64,000 nucleotides of DNA from Angiostrongylus vasorum (lineage: Eukaryota; Nematoda; Chromadorea; Rhabditida; Metastrongylidae): contig JADANN010000099.1 in assembly GCA_018806985.1 (NCBI GenBank), positions 2,818,001 through 2,882,000 of the forward strand, read 5' to 3'. A program made the position numbers and the translations under genes. The notes beneath the pieces were generated by a model. That model ran no database searches and was not told where the DNA came from. It saw nothing but the letters and a program-made list of their open reading frames with translations. Shown one piece after another: positions 9,805 to 24,800 of the stretch (positions are counted from its first letter, which is position 1; each line of letters begins with the position of its first letter).

Positions 9805-12800
9805 TTATTTAGGCTTCTTAACAGTGAGGTAGTCGAGAATTCGGTGGGCTTCCCGTTCTCCTGATTCATATGCACCGATCGTCGTTTGGTACATTGTAGC
9901 ATGGGTGTGTTCTCCAGCGAAGCATAATATCGGTCTTAAATTGGTCATTTTATGCTTTTGAAGGGAGCGTGAGAGACTGTTACTACTGGCGAAATAGGCT
10001 TCGATAGGCGGTTTATTTGTTTGTTTTCTGTACTAATTCATTTTTTAAATGTTTGGATTTCGAAACCAACATGTTAAAGTTCCCAAGATCGACTTTCTAT
10101 TAAACTCGGCATTGGAATATGAATGCGTCGTTTTCTTGTCAGCAATCGCGAGGTTGTTAAACAGCATACATTTACTTCCATAGAAAAACAATACAATACA
10201 ACAGTAGCTGACGTTTCGGCAGTATCGCCTTTTCTGGGGGGGGCGATAAAGACGATACTGCCGAAACATCAGCTACTGTTGTATTGTATTGTGTTTTTCT
10301 ATGGAAGTAAATGAATGCTGTTTAACAGTCTCGCGATTACTGAACAAGAAAACCACACATTCAACATGTTAAAATTTCGACCAATCGCTGAAAAGAAAGG
10401 CTTCAACTTGGACACTTGAGTGACCCGTCCTCAATGGTTGTGCGGGCTCCAGCATGATTTCCATTCTCCGGAAATTTGCTGGCTTAGCCACTACAGCTCC
10501 CTGGAATCTCGAGATCAGCCTGGCCAAACTACCTCAGGTCGTCACCATGACGGGTAGTTGCAGTCCTTGTGGATCAGCGGGAGATTTGCGACCATGCGAC
10601 TAATTTGATACCAGGACTGTGGTGGATCCTGGTAGTGGTTTACGCTTAGCTGGGCTCCCTGGTGGAAACGGCGGACTCCTTCTGAGCTTGGGAGAACCTG
10701 CTGTGGTGATGAATACCCGTACTGTAGATCGCAGCCCGATACCCAGGAGCGCCTCTCAGCACGATAAGGCGATAAACTGTCTGGAGGAAACGGTTTAGCA
10801 CTTTCAAAGAAACGTTTTCAATAAAAGCAGTTTCTAGTGTGTTCCTTCGTCATCAAAAAAGGCGCCAAAATCTCAGAAAAGAAGTTGGTGACAAAGATAC
10901 GGTAAGATAGCAGTATGTATGGTTGTTAGCTTCGAACAATTTCTTCATTCGCATTAGGCTCCACCTGCTCTTCCACAAAAGCTATCTGACGCTGACCGTA
11001 TATTGGCTTGAGCTTCATTGTTTTACAGATTTAAAAAAGAAATTGTAAAGTTGCATATGAACTTATTGCAAAAATTAGCAACTGTCTAGAAGCAAGCCAA
11101 GCTAAGCTAATTAAACTTTGTCAGAGAAAAAAATACATACTGTATAGAAGTGGCGAAACGTTAGCCAAAGAAACTTTGCTTTCATCAACCGTGTCGGCTT
11201 GATAACCCAACAAGGTATTGATTAATAGTGCCAAGCTTAAATGATGGTCAACTTTTGAAATATGTCTGGTAGTGTATTCGGTTCCATCTATCACAAAACA
11301 TTCTAAAGGTGCTACCCTTTTTTCCTCTGCGCATACATTGAGCTTCAAAAAATGGTACCGATAATGGCTTTAAATTAAACCTGCGGAATAAACCTTGCAA
11401 GAACAACTCACTTGTCGCCTAAACTGATAGGTTCGGCCATAGTTTCGAATACATCTGGCACGAATTTGGCTGATTCGGGTGTCAAGTAAGAGTAACTGCC
11501 TCTCACCAGCGGATCCGTGATCCAGTTGTGTCTATGAAAACATTGTTAAAAGCTAAGTCAGTTCGTTGGTAACTGCGAGTTGCTGTTAGCCAGACGCTGC
11601 ATTACCTCCGCATTTCATCTTGACTGTTTAATACAAAATCTCAACTAAAAATGACGTGATACAGAATAAGATGTCTAAGTGAAACTAGTGCAAACTTTCC
11701 AACATTAACCAGGATTTCATGTAGAAAATCAGCTTTCTTTTAGGCTCGGCAATTATCAATAATTCACTGCTTTCTTGATGAGCAAACACGAGCTTGTTAT
11801 TACAGCATTTATTCACTCACAAGTGCTAATCCAGCGGCACGCTTTATTCAGAGCGTGGTAAGTCAAGTTTGGCACCCAGTATTTTCAGATAAAGACATTC
11901 ATAACCTCAGCAAATAAAACTTAGTAAATAAATTTTCATTCGCATAGTAAACAGTTTCTTTCACGTTGCCCAGTTATTGGTGGAGCGCTGCCGCACTGAG
12001 AAATGCATGAGGAATGTTCCTGGCTCGGTTCAAAAAAATCAGCCACAGGTATGTGGCGGGGTTACGCATAGTCACGACGTACTACTTGTGGTTCATTTCT
12101 GGATTTCTGGAATTAATCCAAAACACTTCAGGACTTTTTACGCGTTCATGTTTTGGATTCCTATGCAAAGATAGTGGCTTTTTACTTGTCGGTTGTGTCT
12201 TCCTGTCCTGTGCATGCTTAGTGGAATGTGCCGCTTGACTTTAAGTCTCTCAATGCACAATTGTATAATTTTCCCTCAAAGTAAAGAGGTGAGTGCATCA
12301 GTTCGGGTACGGTGTATAATTTCTCCCAAGGCGGGTGGAGATGAACACGTTGGCGAAACGGGTAGACCACTCCGCGTCCGTATAAAACAGCGCCTAGTTG
12401 AGATATTCGAAGTCAGATTGCGCACTCCACTAGGCACGTACAGGACACATACTAAACCTTATCTCACGGAACTTTTTGACAGTAAATTGCGCATCAGTTT
12501 GATCCTTCCAGGTTTTGAAGAGTGCGAAACCGCCGAAACGTCGGTTATTTTGAATGAATAATTGATGTAATGACAACCTTGAGTATGTTCACCAAGAAAA
12601 CAGTGAATTACTAAACAAAAATTACCTGCCTAATGTAGCTCTGTGAAGTCTAACCTGAATATCCTAATTGGAAGAGGTATTGTCTGGTCACCAAACGCTT
12701 CTCGTAGGTGGTGTGTAAGTCCTTCGATTAATTTTTGATCGCTGAGTTCGCTGATTAAGCCTGGACCTTTTCCGGATACCCATGCTACGAGGATCTAAAA

Positions 12801-15800
12801 CGTCTTATGTTGTGTCTAGGTTCCTTGATAAACCGATTGTATTCTAAAGGGTATTGTCTGCTGACCTTCTTGTTTTGCTTAGCTGTAGGTGTATATGCCC
12901 TACAATTTTTTCAAGCAAAAGAATGGTTTTGGCTTTGTCATTGTAATTACGCTTCATCGCCAGTATCTCATATATCTCCTACTTCATAATCCGTGAAGCA
13001 TGCAGGAATTTTTGGTCTTAAAAACTTACTATCTTTTTGAATAACAAGAAAACGAGGATCATTGCTCCAATATGTATCAACTAGCTTTTGATTACGGCAC
13101 ACCGGTGGCTCCGGGGAACGTTTTTAAGTTCATGACTGTGGAATAACTAAACACTGCAGTGGTTGGTTCTTCGATGAGTTCACCTGTGTTCACTTCTCCA
13201 AGAAGCGAAGACCTGACAATCCGTAACTCATCGCTGTCTGTTTTCGTCGTGTATTTCATATATCCCAATCACAAAGCTGCAAATTCCCCTATTCCACGTT
13301 ACATTGGTGAGGAGGGCAGAGTGGTGGCTAGTTATTTGTTATAGAGCTTATAAAAACGTCAAGTTTTTCATAAAAATGATTTTTTGGACTTTGTTATTCC
13401 AATGAAGTGGCTGCAACATCGGAAACGACTCAGCCAACGGGCTACTTGACTGCAATGGTGCAATCGCATTAGCGTCTTGAGGCCACCATGGTGACGAATA
13501 TTCCAAGAAGACCTTCATCATGTTTCCGAAACCTGCAAGTAATTAGTATGACTTCTAGTGAACGGACAAAACCCGCACTGCCCTTCAAGCTTTCTTGTCT
13601 CTTGGCTTTTTTTTTCGAAATTGGAAAATCACTTTGTATACATCTTAGAAAAAAGCCTTTCCTTCAAATTCTTCAGTCCACGGAAGTAGAGCTGAAGTTA
13701 GTAGCGTTAATCAACCTTTAGATGTACATTGTGAGATTCACCATGCATCCGAATAACAAATCCCTAATGAGCGAAGACTCATTGGAGAGGTTTAAACGTG
13801 CATGTGCAAGCGAGGCACAATGTTAGTTTGATTCAATATCCCAAGAGGTCTTGGAAGTATAAAAGGAGCATAACAATGTTTTATAATACAATGATAGGAA
13901 TTTTGGGAATTTATTTTCTGTACTTGACACTGCGGTTAACAGAATTGGTATCGACATAGTCAGAACAGAAGGATGAGTTCAGGTTCGGGCGAACAAAATA
14001 CACTCAATATGAACGAGAAAAACTTCACGTTGTTCTTAATATTTACATATTTGAAGCAGAAAAATCGATCCTATGGAAGATTGCAATTTCCAGTAGTCAT
14101 CTGGTTGGATGAACCGGTACGGAAACAATGCTTCAGATCCGCATTGTGTTTAATACCCAAAAAAGCCTTAGCTAGGCTACCTCACGAGATCAGGAAATTA
14201 CAAATCGCCCAACCAGCAATACATCAACCTCGATATTCCAGGTACTAAATGGTATCGCCTGTGACGCCAGGCGATGAAGCAACCAACAATAGGCGACTGA
14301 ACATCGCGCTAAGTAGGAAGTTACCTGAACTGGAAACCACAAAGTAAGCCCACGAAACAGGATGGAGAACGTTTCAGAACAGATAGGCCAACCAAAGAGA
14401 CTACAGAATTGGAAATCTTGAAGTGGGAAAAGAATTGAGAATGGAAACTGTTTCGTTGAACTCTTATCTACAGCACCGCTTGGCTGTTCCATGGATGTCC
14501 ATTCTTCCACAACGGAGAATATCGCCGCTAAACATGGGAATCATCTAACGGCACGACACATGTAAACATAGACCATAGCCCCCAACAGGGTGCTTACTTG
14601 ACACATTCCTAGTCTTGTCGCGTTCTTTCTGCAAAGATTCGATTCAGTCGTAAGCTGGAAAAAAAATTCTTGTCCTTGACCAAGGAAAAAGATTCACCCG
14701 TATATAAGGGAAACATTCTGTACGAAATCCTATCCAAACGTGAATAATAGATTGGGGAAGATGTGACCAAAGGCAACGAGCTGCTTGACAAAGAAGTACA
14801 AACTTGTTCCGAACTTTACTTTGCTCCTCAAACATGGATTGCAGACCGCATCTCCATTACCACTAAGAAGTTGTTTGAGAAAAGAAGGAGACTAATGTGC
14901 AGTAGGGTGTACATTGGTAAGGGCAGAAAAAGCTACTGGAAGCAGCTCAAAAAGCGAACTACTATTAAGAAGTGCTGTTAAGTCCCGTGCAGTAATAACA
15001 TGCCGCTATATGCCCTGATGAACGAATATGGAGACTGCACCACATCTCACAGCAATATAGAGTTGATAACGAAGAACTTGTAGATCAATCTCTTTTCTTC
15101 AACAGTCCCGACTCGAGCCCGAACCGCTCTCCCTCTGAGGAAAATTCTCGAGGTTCTTTCCACTAGGTCTAGTTCAGATAGAAAGCGTCACAGGAAAGAG
15201 AGCTCCAGGATCAGCTAACACTACAGCCGATTTCCTAAGCCACAAATCACATGTAGTTCTCGCAACGTACAAAACATCTTGACGTCAAGAAGAAAAATCC
15301 TAGGCAAGTGGAAGATGTTGTGCAAGAAAGATAGCGGAAGAAATCTTCGTACCTATCGCACTAAATTCCCAAAAGCGACTATCTATTAATGATAAACAAT
15401 CCACTATTTACTTGGTGAGCACCTACAAGATATTACTTTTTCACAATAGCTATCGTTTCGGCGGATTTTGCTTTCTTAAGTGAAACGAAATGTCACGTTA
15501 ACAGCAAACTAGTCAGCCAAACACCTCCATAACTTCAACAGAGAACCATGATGCCTAAATTTCAATCGCATTGGAAGCAAAATATCTTCTGCGCATACTG
15601 ACCCTTTTCTATAAATTACCCACTAAATGATCCACGTGGATCCACGCCAATGAAGGACCCGCATGGTGTGGCGGTGAACGCGTTAGCCGCAAGGAAGGGT
15701 GATAGCGCGTTCGTTCCCAATCGCAGACACTTGCGGTGCGGAGTTTTGCAAATATCTTAGCTTCATTGTGATAGTTGATGCATTTTCATCAGAATGTGCA

Positions 15801-18800
15801 TGTTTATGGTGACTTACCTAAAACAGCAATAGCATCTGCTTTTCGAGAACTGAGTGGTGGGCAGAAGAACGATTTGTGATTCTTCTTCAAGTAACCTAAT
15901 GAGCACGTTACAATCACATGGTTATATCGGTGTTCGTCCCCATTACTCATGTACAACGATACACCCTCCTCTGAAAAATCATCGTCGGTAGTAAATTGTG
16001 TAGATTATGAATTTTTGGGACCCATGGCATGTATTTCTTCCACCTCATTGCTTCAAAGCTCATATTTTAAAAAATAAAAGTAAAGGTGCAGGTTGAATTT
16101 CGTCAAGCGTAAACAGCGATTGACACTCTTTATGTGCTGAAGTTACACCAAATTCTCACCTGAATATTTTATTTGATTAACAACAGAATTCAGTTTAATT
16201 CTGTCAACCGGAACTTTCGTCTTGATGTCCTCCAAGATATCCCAGAATCCTTTCTTCTTTAGTGTAAGCGAGCGTGGTTCGTCACCACCATCATCCCAGT
16301 AAGCGAAGTTAAGGAGTGCCAGCTGAAAGAGGGCCATCATGAACAAGAGCGCGTAGGCATGATCAAGGCACAATCAAGGCATATTCATTCTGGCTATTTT
16401 ATTTTCAAAAAACAAAATAACAGCGTGTTTCTATTCCCAGTTTGGAAAAGGAAACATGAAACTTGTTCTTAGAAGAAGCTAGCTTCACAATGTAAGTGCC
16501 AGAGAACTCAGTTTTAGTTGATAACGCACAAAAATTGTCGCGTGGTTAAGAAAAAGTTTTGTCCTTTTGGGTATTTCAAACCTCGTTAGCCGGAGAAGAC
16601 CATTCAATTTCGTAGTAAGTTAGATAAAGTCGTGCCAAACGGTCGAAGATTACTTTGTTTTCCTGTGCATCCTCTTTCTCCTGAAAGTAAAGGAAACTGG
16701 TTATTAACATTAAAAACCTCTTTTTATTTCTAAAGATTTCGACTCAATACTCGTTGCGCCTATGCAATAAACCAAAGACACTTAATGAAGATAACTGCTT
16801 ATATTAGGCTAGTTAGTTTTTGCCCACACTTTTACTAGATATAGACGTATTTTATGTCACCCTGTAGTGAATGAGAAGCATGAGAGTCATCGGCGTAGCA
16901 TTGCCTCTCAAAAAGCGTCCTAGGATCTGTAGAGCGGGTTTTGCTTGCGATCAAGAAATTAGCACTCTGCATTAAGCGATGTAAGATGAACTATTAGTCT
17001 AAGCTGCCTGAAAAAAAGAAGCTGCTCCTCATCGGAAATCACTGAAATGGGCTTTAGTCCCGAGATGGCTAGGAGATCCAACGCAGTTTAAAAGTATCTA
17101 TGTGTTCGTCGTGTAGTTGAATGTAATGGATACATTCGGTTCTGCTTTTCCAGATTCATCTGCTCCTTCTAACATTACGAAAAGCTAGCGATTACACAGA
17201 GGAAATACCTGTTAAAAGCAAAAAAAAACACGTAGTAGAAAAACCTGGAGGGTGAACAACTACTAAGAACTCGACCACGAAATCAGCCATAGATTTTTCA
17301 AAATTAAAGTGAACGAAAACGTCGTAGTTAACACATCTAACAATCTAGTTTTTATTTTAAGCACCAAAGAAGAATACACATCAAAAAATAGATTGATGGC
17401 GACAATTTTTTCTCTGCAGACAGTGTTCCTTTTCAGACTGATGCAGGGCAACGGCTGGAATTGTGGTAGAAAACGAAACTGCGCTCAAAATCGATTTTGA
17501 TGTTAACATGCTATCCAATATTTCGAATGAAGTGATATCCAGGTTTGGACAGAACATATAAGTACGAAGGTTACCCTTTGTGACGCTCAAGGATTATCAT
17601 TCTGAAGGAAGTTGTTTGTAATCCTGGCAATCTTCGTTGAGGTTTTCACAAAGTGAATTCCGTGACATTAAAGTACAAAGTTACCAGTGGACTGCGGTGG
17701 TCATTAAAACCATTGCTCAACAACTGACCAGTTTCGAATTATAAATCAAGGTTATTAGACACTTCTGTAGGTCAGCAACCTTGGTAAGAGTGGAACCGTA
17801 AATGTTTTCCTTCTATGTCCATCTTTTGGTATACTCCCTTTTTAAAGTTCGGAAAAGTTCGGTGAGTAAACCAAAGCCAATCAAACTGACTGTCACTAAA
17901 CTTCGGTAACAATAGTCAATGGTTTTCCGTATGATTTAGCCGACACGGATATTCATTGTCACGCTACGTGCCAGCAAAGAAGCACCGATTGCTACAGGAC
18001 ACATTGCCCACCCAATGTAGATCACATTGGAGGCGGAAATCGATCAACACCCATCCTGTGTAAAAGGGCACCACTGAGTGGAGTTAACTACTCGAGCGCT
18101 ATTCCTTCCAGCGGATTCGATTCGATGCGTCAACGACCAGCTGGATCATCCACTCGGATCAACGCGGTTCTGAGGAAGTCGAAGGCGTCGAAACTTTAGC
18201 CAAATAAATTTTTTATACCAAATTCATGTCAGCTCAACCATGCAGAAAACCAGAGACTATTCGAGAACGAAATAGGACAAGCGGCAGTTATGGAATCACA
18301 GCTGTTTGCTACTGAATTTAGAAATGTAGCAAGCACATAGAAACTATTTTAGACATGTGTTTTCGTTGGCACTTTTCGTAGTGAGACATTGCCTAACATA
18401 TTCAGGAGATCGGTTGGTTTTCAGCGTGCAGCTTTCAATTTATTCTGGGCGGTGGCGAAGGAGAATAATCTCAACTCCTTCTTTCATTTAGTTGGTTCTT
18501 TCAGATGTCATACGCTCTGGATTATAAATAGGTGATAAGGAATTAAGTTACGAAGGATTAAAAAGCACCGACGGAGAGCCACTGTTCGTAGAGCTGCTGA
18601 AATCGTTCGGCGACGCTCATCTCACTTCGCTGTTCCGCTTCCACTGCGAACTGTTGCTCAATGTTGCTGACAAAGTCCAACCAGTCATTCACTAGCGACC
18701 TGTGTTATAATTACTGTAAAAAAACTACATGTAAGCACTGCAATGTAGATAACAATAATATCAACCAACAAGAATAAGGCAAGCTCAAACAATAACTATT

Positions 18801-21800
18801 TCATATAACCTTTTAATCCACTATCTATCTATCTATCTCAAGGAAGAGGCCATCACACACGCAGAAATGTCATTCAATAATACAAGCAAGGCCTTGCTTC
18901 AACTCCTAATAAGGAAAACCAATCGTCCCACCTCCCTATTTAGTCGGAAAAGTGGTACTGGATTTTTCTAAAAAAAGCTCCCCTCTATCCACAAAAGGCT
19001 GGAAATTCTTGTGGTGAGGACCTAAATACACTTGAACGGATATCCCTGGCTTACATGGTGAAGCTACTCTTTTGGAAATCATTGGCATTCGTAGAAAAGA
19101 CCAAAATCCTTAAATATTAGCCGAACCGATACGCAAATACTATCCGACCTGATAGATTCTCACATAAAACGCTGTTCAATCAAGGAGTCCGGAAAATTTT
19201 TGGCAACGGAAAATCAACGGTGGCATAAAATTTGTGATGTGACTTGTAAAATTACTAATTAAACCAGTCAATGATAATAGTAATAACTACATTACGAGCA
19301 CCGCGCTGGTTCGATTCCTCACTAGACTCACCAAGCCTCTCATCACTCAATGGTCGGAGAACTGGTACCAGACTTTTATGGAAAAAAGCCCACTTCTTGG
19401 TGTCCAAATAGGAACGTTCTACATCTGCTGTCTCAAAACTCTATCGATAACCGACTCGACTAACATTTGACGACAATCATGACGAAAGGCAAATCCTCAA
19501 GCAGCATCCGAACCCACAAGAGAATATCTCGAAGACTTCTGCCAATTATGGATGGGAGGAGACGAATCGAATGCAACAAGTTCTGGAATTCTCATGGCAG
19601 ATGTTAAAGACTAGTTGTATAAGGAAACAAGTAAGTAATTTATGATAGTATTACCAACTATTAGTAATTAATAATAATGAAGGACAAAGGATAAAGTGCT
19701 CTACGTTAATCAACCTTTAGTTTCTTCTATGCAGTTGATTTCACTAATCATCATTAGAGGCGATTGAATGCATATCTACCTTAAACAACGACCTGCGGTG
19801 GCCTGGTGATGCATGAAGTCAGTGCTCATCCTCCTAGGCAAGACTGGTATCAACTTGCTGACTCCAGAAGTATGGAAGGCTTGATGTACCCAGCGGGCGA
19901 GATTGAAACAAGATCCATGCGTGCTGCAGCGCACCTCTAACTACTGCGTTAGATGCGTCTATTAATTAATGGTGATAATAATAGTTGATCCTCCCAACGG
20001 TTTACCGCCTCATCGTGGTTGGGAGGTGTTCTGGGTGTTGGACTGCGATGTACAGCGGAAGGTTTCATCCACCTGGCAGGGCCTCCCAAGTTGAGAAGGA
20101 GTCTGGCGTTTCCATAAGGAAGTCCAGCTCCCTTCCTAGATACGAGTAAACCAATATCAGGATCCACAACCGTCCTGGTATCAAAGTAGCATGGTGGCGA
20201 ATCTGCCTCTGATTCACAAGGGCTGCGACTGCCTGTGGTGGTGAAGACCTGAGGCAGACTTTGCCCAGGCTGACCTCGGGATTCCAGGGAACCACAATGG
20301 CTTAGCCAGCAAATCTCCGAAAAATGGAGACTATGCTGGGGCCCGCACAACTAGTGAGGACGGGCCATTCAACTGTCAAGTGTCAAGTGTCAATAATAGT
20401 TGATCTCCCTCATAGAGGGATCTCATGTCGGTTAGTCTTCAGGAAACGTGGCGCGTGGCCAGGTAGCGGGTTAGTCTAGGACCAAAAGTGACTTTGCTTC
20501 GCTGACACGCAGGTGGATGCAAGCGATGGACTCCCTTCTTCCGCTGCTCCGATTTGGCACATAGTTTCCGTGTTTACGTGAGCATATTCTTGCGTGCGTC
20601 CGTGGGTGTGTTCTCGTTTATGCAGATTGTATTCTGCAAGTAAATTCGGCTAAAAGCTTGCAATCAGGGGACAAAGAAATACACGAGAGGTGATTTAGAG
20701 TCGCATCCAACAAATAAGCTCACCGTCCCAATTCGGAAGACACTAGCAAGCCACCTGTGGGTATATTCAACCCCACGTTCAAAGCTCAACAAGCTATATC
20801 GAGGTATCAAAGGCTAAACACAGTAAAATGGATGGGCCTCATTCCTTTAAACCAGAAACAGCCTCCGATACGACAGCTCTGGGTAGGAGGGAGTACGGAA
20901 AGGCTTCTAAAATTTCAGAACCATTTCAGACTGCTTAAATAGCAGAGAACTAAGGTAACGGTCTGGATCTACAATACCCACTCACTTGCATCTTAGTGCT
21001 CGACAGTGGAATTAGTCATGCAAGCAATAATGAAAGAATAAGGTAGGACTTCACTAGACTCATTAAGAAGAGAAAACGCCACCCATTCAACGAATTCCAT
21101 GACACCGGAGAAGAACTGTTACTCGGAATATGCGACCGTAGACAAGTGGGCAGCGTAGGCTTTCTCTGGGACGAGTTTTTCAATGAACATCGATTCCTCC
21201 GAACAACTAACAATCGAATCATACGTCCTCGGTGGAATAAATGTTAATCAACACCACCTTTGGTAGCCTTCGATGTCTAAGCAGCGACAGCAAGCTATGA
21301 CGAAGACGGAGACTAACACTATATGGACTTGCAGAAGTTCTGCAGAAAAAGACGACACATACTGCAAGGTCAACGTTGGAGATTTTAACCATAAGATTGA
21401 ACCCAGGAAAACGTCTGAAGAACGTTACATTGGGACCCACTGATTAGAATGGAACAACGATGGTGAGCGGCTCTCTTAGTTTATCACGGCGACAAAAACC
21501 GTTCATGGTAACTCGGAATTACACAAGCCCCACTCTGAAGACTGGTCCTGGGAGGGGAGGCCTGCAATGAAGATTACCACGATGAAATAGACCACATCGT
21601 AGTAAATCTAAGGCTCTGCCTAACCGACGTCGCTGTTGTCCTAAAATTGTACGTGGGATCAGACCATCACCTATCTCGTGCAAGATTTCCTTTCTCACGA
21701 AAAAAAGAAAAAAACCCCAAAATTCAAAAACAGAAGTTCCGAAACTACCATAAACTGGAACTTATCCAGTTCATTAGTCGGCTGTTGAGGAGATGTCGTT

Positions 21801-24800
21801 CCTTCTAACATCGACAAAGTATGCAATTGGATCACTTAACATTTTCACATTGGCGCTGGGAAAGCCTAGACTTCGAAATTCACCAAGAGGAGTCTGTCTT
21901 CGGAAACACTCGAACTGAAACGGCAACGCAGAATCACACGAGATACAGGCCACTGCAAACACACGTCCTAAGTGGCAAAATAATCCAGAAAGGCGATATA
22001 AGAAGATCTTAAAGAGAAAAGAGCAGCAGTTATGGTCGGAGCTGCAGGGGGATGGAAAAGCATAAGAAAAGACTGCCAAAGCTTTTCCGATTGCAACACC
22101 AAGATAATTGTACTGCGATGCCCAGACGGAACAGTTACAGTGTCTAGAAAGGCAATGGAGAAAATCACTCATAATCACTACTTTAACCTATTTTATGGCA
22201 ACGTCCTTCTGCCCTCAAATGAAATAAACAAAGATGGATATGTCGTACCACAGGTTGTCCCTTCTCAAATCTGACATGCTATTTCGTCGGTGATAAATCG
22301 AACGGCACCAGGTTCGGAGAGTATAAGACCAGAACACCTGAAGAACCTTCCACCAGTCCTTGTCAACTCACTCGCTCGGCTTTTCACACGTTATCTGTCT
22401 GAACGCAAGGCTCCTACTCAGTGGAAAACGAACAAGATCATGCTATTGTTCAAGAAAGGTAACCTCCACGATATCGGCAACTATCGCCCAATTCCGTTTA
22501 CTGTCTGTCGTCTGCAAACTTTTCACTCGAGTCGTTCTAAGCCGGATTGTCAGGACATTGGACGAAGGAGACCCATGCGAGCAAATAGGGTTCCGAAGAG
22601 GATTCAGTACAGTGGACCACATCCATACGATAACAAGACTCATTGAATTATTGCGAGAGTACAACAGACCACTCTGTCTCAATTTCAGCGTTTTAAAGAA
22701 GGCTTTTTGATTCAGTTGAGATAGAACCAGTCATGGAAGCCCTGAGAGCAAGTACGTCCCTACTCAGTATACAAAAAATTTTTTCTTGAGCTATATAGAA
22801 ATTTCACAACGGAGATACCATCACTTTACTGCGATATTAACATCGACATCAAAACAAATGTTCGACAAGACGATCCTATCTCGCAAAAAATCATTGAGGA
22901 CGAAAACCTTCGAGAACGTCATGCGAGCACTGGAATGAGACTAAATGGGAGTGAAAATCGATGGTTGGCAGTTAAATCACCTTCGCTTTGCTCACGACGT
23001 CGCTCTCATAACACGAAGCGTTAGCCAGGCGGAGCGAATGCTTGTCGACTTTGATTACGCCTGTGAAAAGATTGTTCTCCGAGGAAATCTCACAAAAACG
23101 ATGTACATGAGGAGCGGATTGGTTTCGTATAGTCCATTCACTCTCAACGGAACGAATATTTCTGAATGATTAAGCTTCATCTATCTAGATCGAGAAATCA
23201 GCATCATGTATAACTTAGCTTCAGAGTTGGGTACGGGAAAGCAAGCGGCTTTGGGATTCTTTTATGATCATCGAGAACGTAGTGAAATGAAGAAAAAACA
23301 TTCGACTAGTACCATTTTTTTTGACTCCACGATTCTTCCTGCCTTAGTGTATGCGCAAGAAACCTGGTCCCTGCGTAAGCATGATGAAAGACCACTCAGA
23401 GTTAATGAACGCGCAGTAGAAAAGACGATGATAGGAGTATCCCGTCCCACTCAAGTGAGGGAAGGGATCTGAAGATCCGACCTGCGTCAACAATCGAAAA
23501 TCAAATATGCCGCTGTATGCGCCGAACAGTCGAATATAGAGTGGGCTAGACACATAATACGTATGAACGTGAACCGCTGAACAAGAGTCCTTAGTTACTG
23601 GATTCCTTGAAATGTCAAATGCCCAGCAGGGAAGACGACCAACCCTTAGGTCAGAGTTCTTCACGATATCCTTAGAAGAAAGATATGATGTACAACGAGC
23701 CCCTGTAGCGAGCAGAACCCACTGGGCGACACTTGGCTACGAAAAGAAGAAAAAGAGGATTTGCTGAAGCCCACTCGCGTCGCTCGACGATCAGCGAGAC
23801 GACAGATGATGCGGACGATTAATAGCTAATAATAATACCAATAATACTTGATACTTGAACTTGAATGGCCTATCCTCAGTGGTTGTGCGGCCCCAGCATA
23901 ATCTCCATTTTTCAGAGATTTGCTGGTTAAGCCATTAGTGGTTCCCTGGAATCTCGAGGTCAACATCGCCAAAATCTGCCCCAGGTCTTTACCACTGCGG
24001 GCAGTCGAAGCCTTTGTGGGTCAGAGTGAGATTTGTCACCATGCGACTTTGATACCAGGACAGTGGTGGTTCCTGGTATATGTTTACTCTTAGCTAGGCT
24101 TCCTGATGAAAACGCCGGACCCCTTTTCAGCTTGGAAGACCCTGCCAGCTGATGAATCCCCCGATGTACACCGCAGTCCGACACCCAGGAACACCTCCCA
24201 GCCACGGTGAGGCGGTTAACCGTTGGGAGGAATATCAATAACAATGATAGTACCAATAAATAGTAATAATATAACTTCTATAATGCTGAGATATTTGCAA
24301 AACTCCAGACCGCAGATACCTGCCTGCGGTCCAGAATTTTGCAAATATCTCAGCATTATAGAAGTTATATTTCTGCAACATACCCTGCCATTAAAAAGAA
24401 TAGGGAGTAAATAAAAAAAAGGTTGAGTAATAATATTATTAACTGACAGGAGTATTAACATTTAAACTAATTAATGAGATAAATAGACCCTCCCAACGGT
24501 TTATCGCCTCATCGTGGCTTGGATGTGTTTCTGAGTGTCCGACTACGATGTACAGCTGGGAGATTCATCCCACCAGCATGGCTTCCCAAGATGTGAAGAT
24601 GTCCGGCGTTTTCATTAGGGAGACCAGCTAAAAGTAAAACAATACCAGGATCCATCACCGTCCTGGTATCAAACTAGTCACATGGTGGCCTTTGATCCAC
24701 AACGGCGGCGACTGCCTGTAGGCGGTGACGACCTGGGGCAGACTTCGGCTAGACTGACCTCAGGACTCCAGGGATCCACAATGGCTAAACCAGCAAAACT

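Noticed and set aside
18825..18840. ATCT tandem repeat
   Set aside because: Only about four units; too short to be notable.
19949..20350. 133-codon minus frame
   Set aside because: It lies entirely inside a SINE tail and the roughly 390-base RTE-derived element, which recurs elsewhere without conserving this frame.
24216..24461. Frames on both strands with nearly the same sequence
   Set aside because: They are the two strands of the 24269-24370 palindrome.
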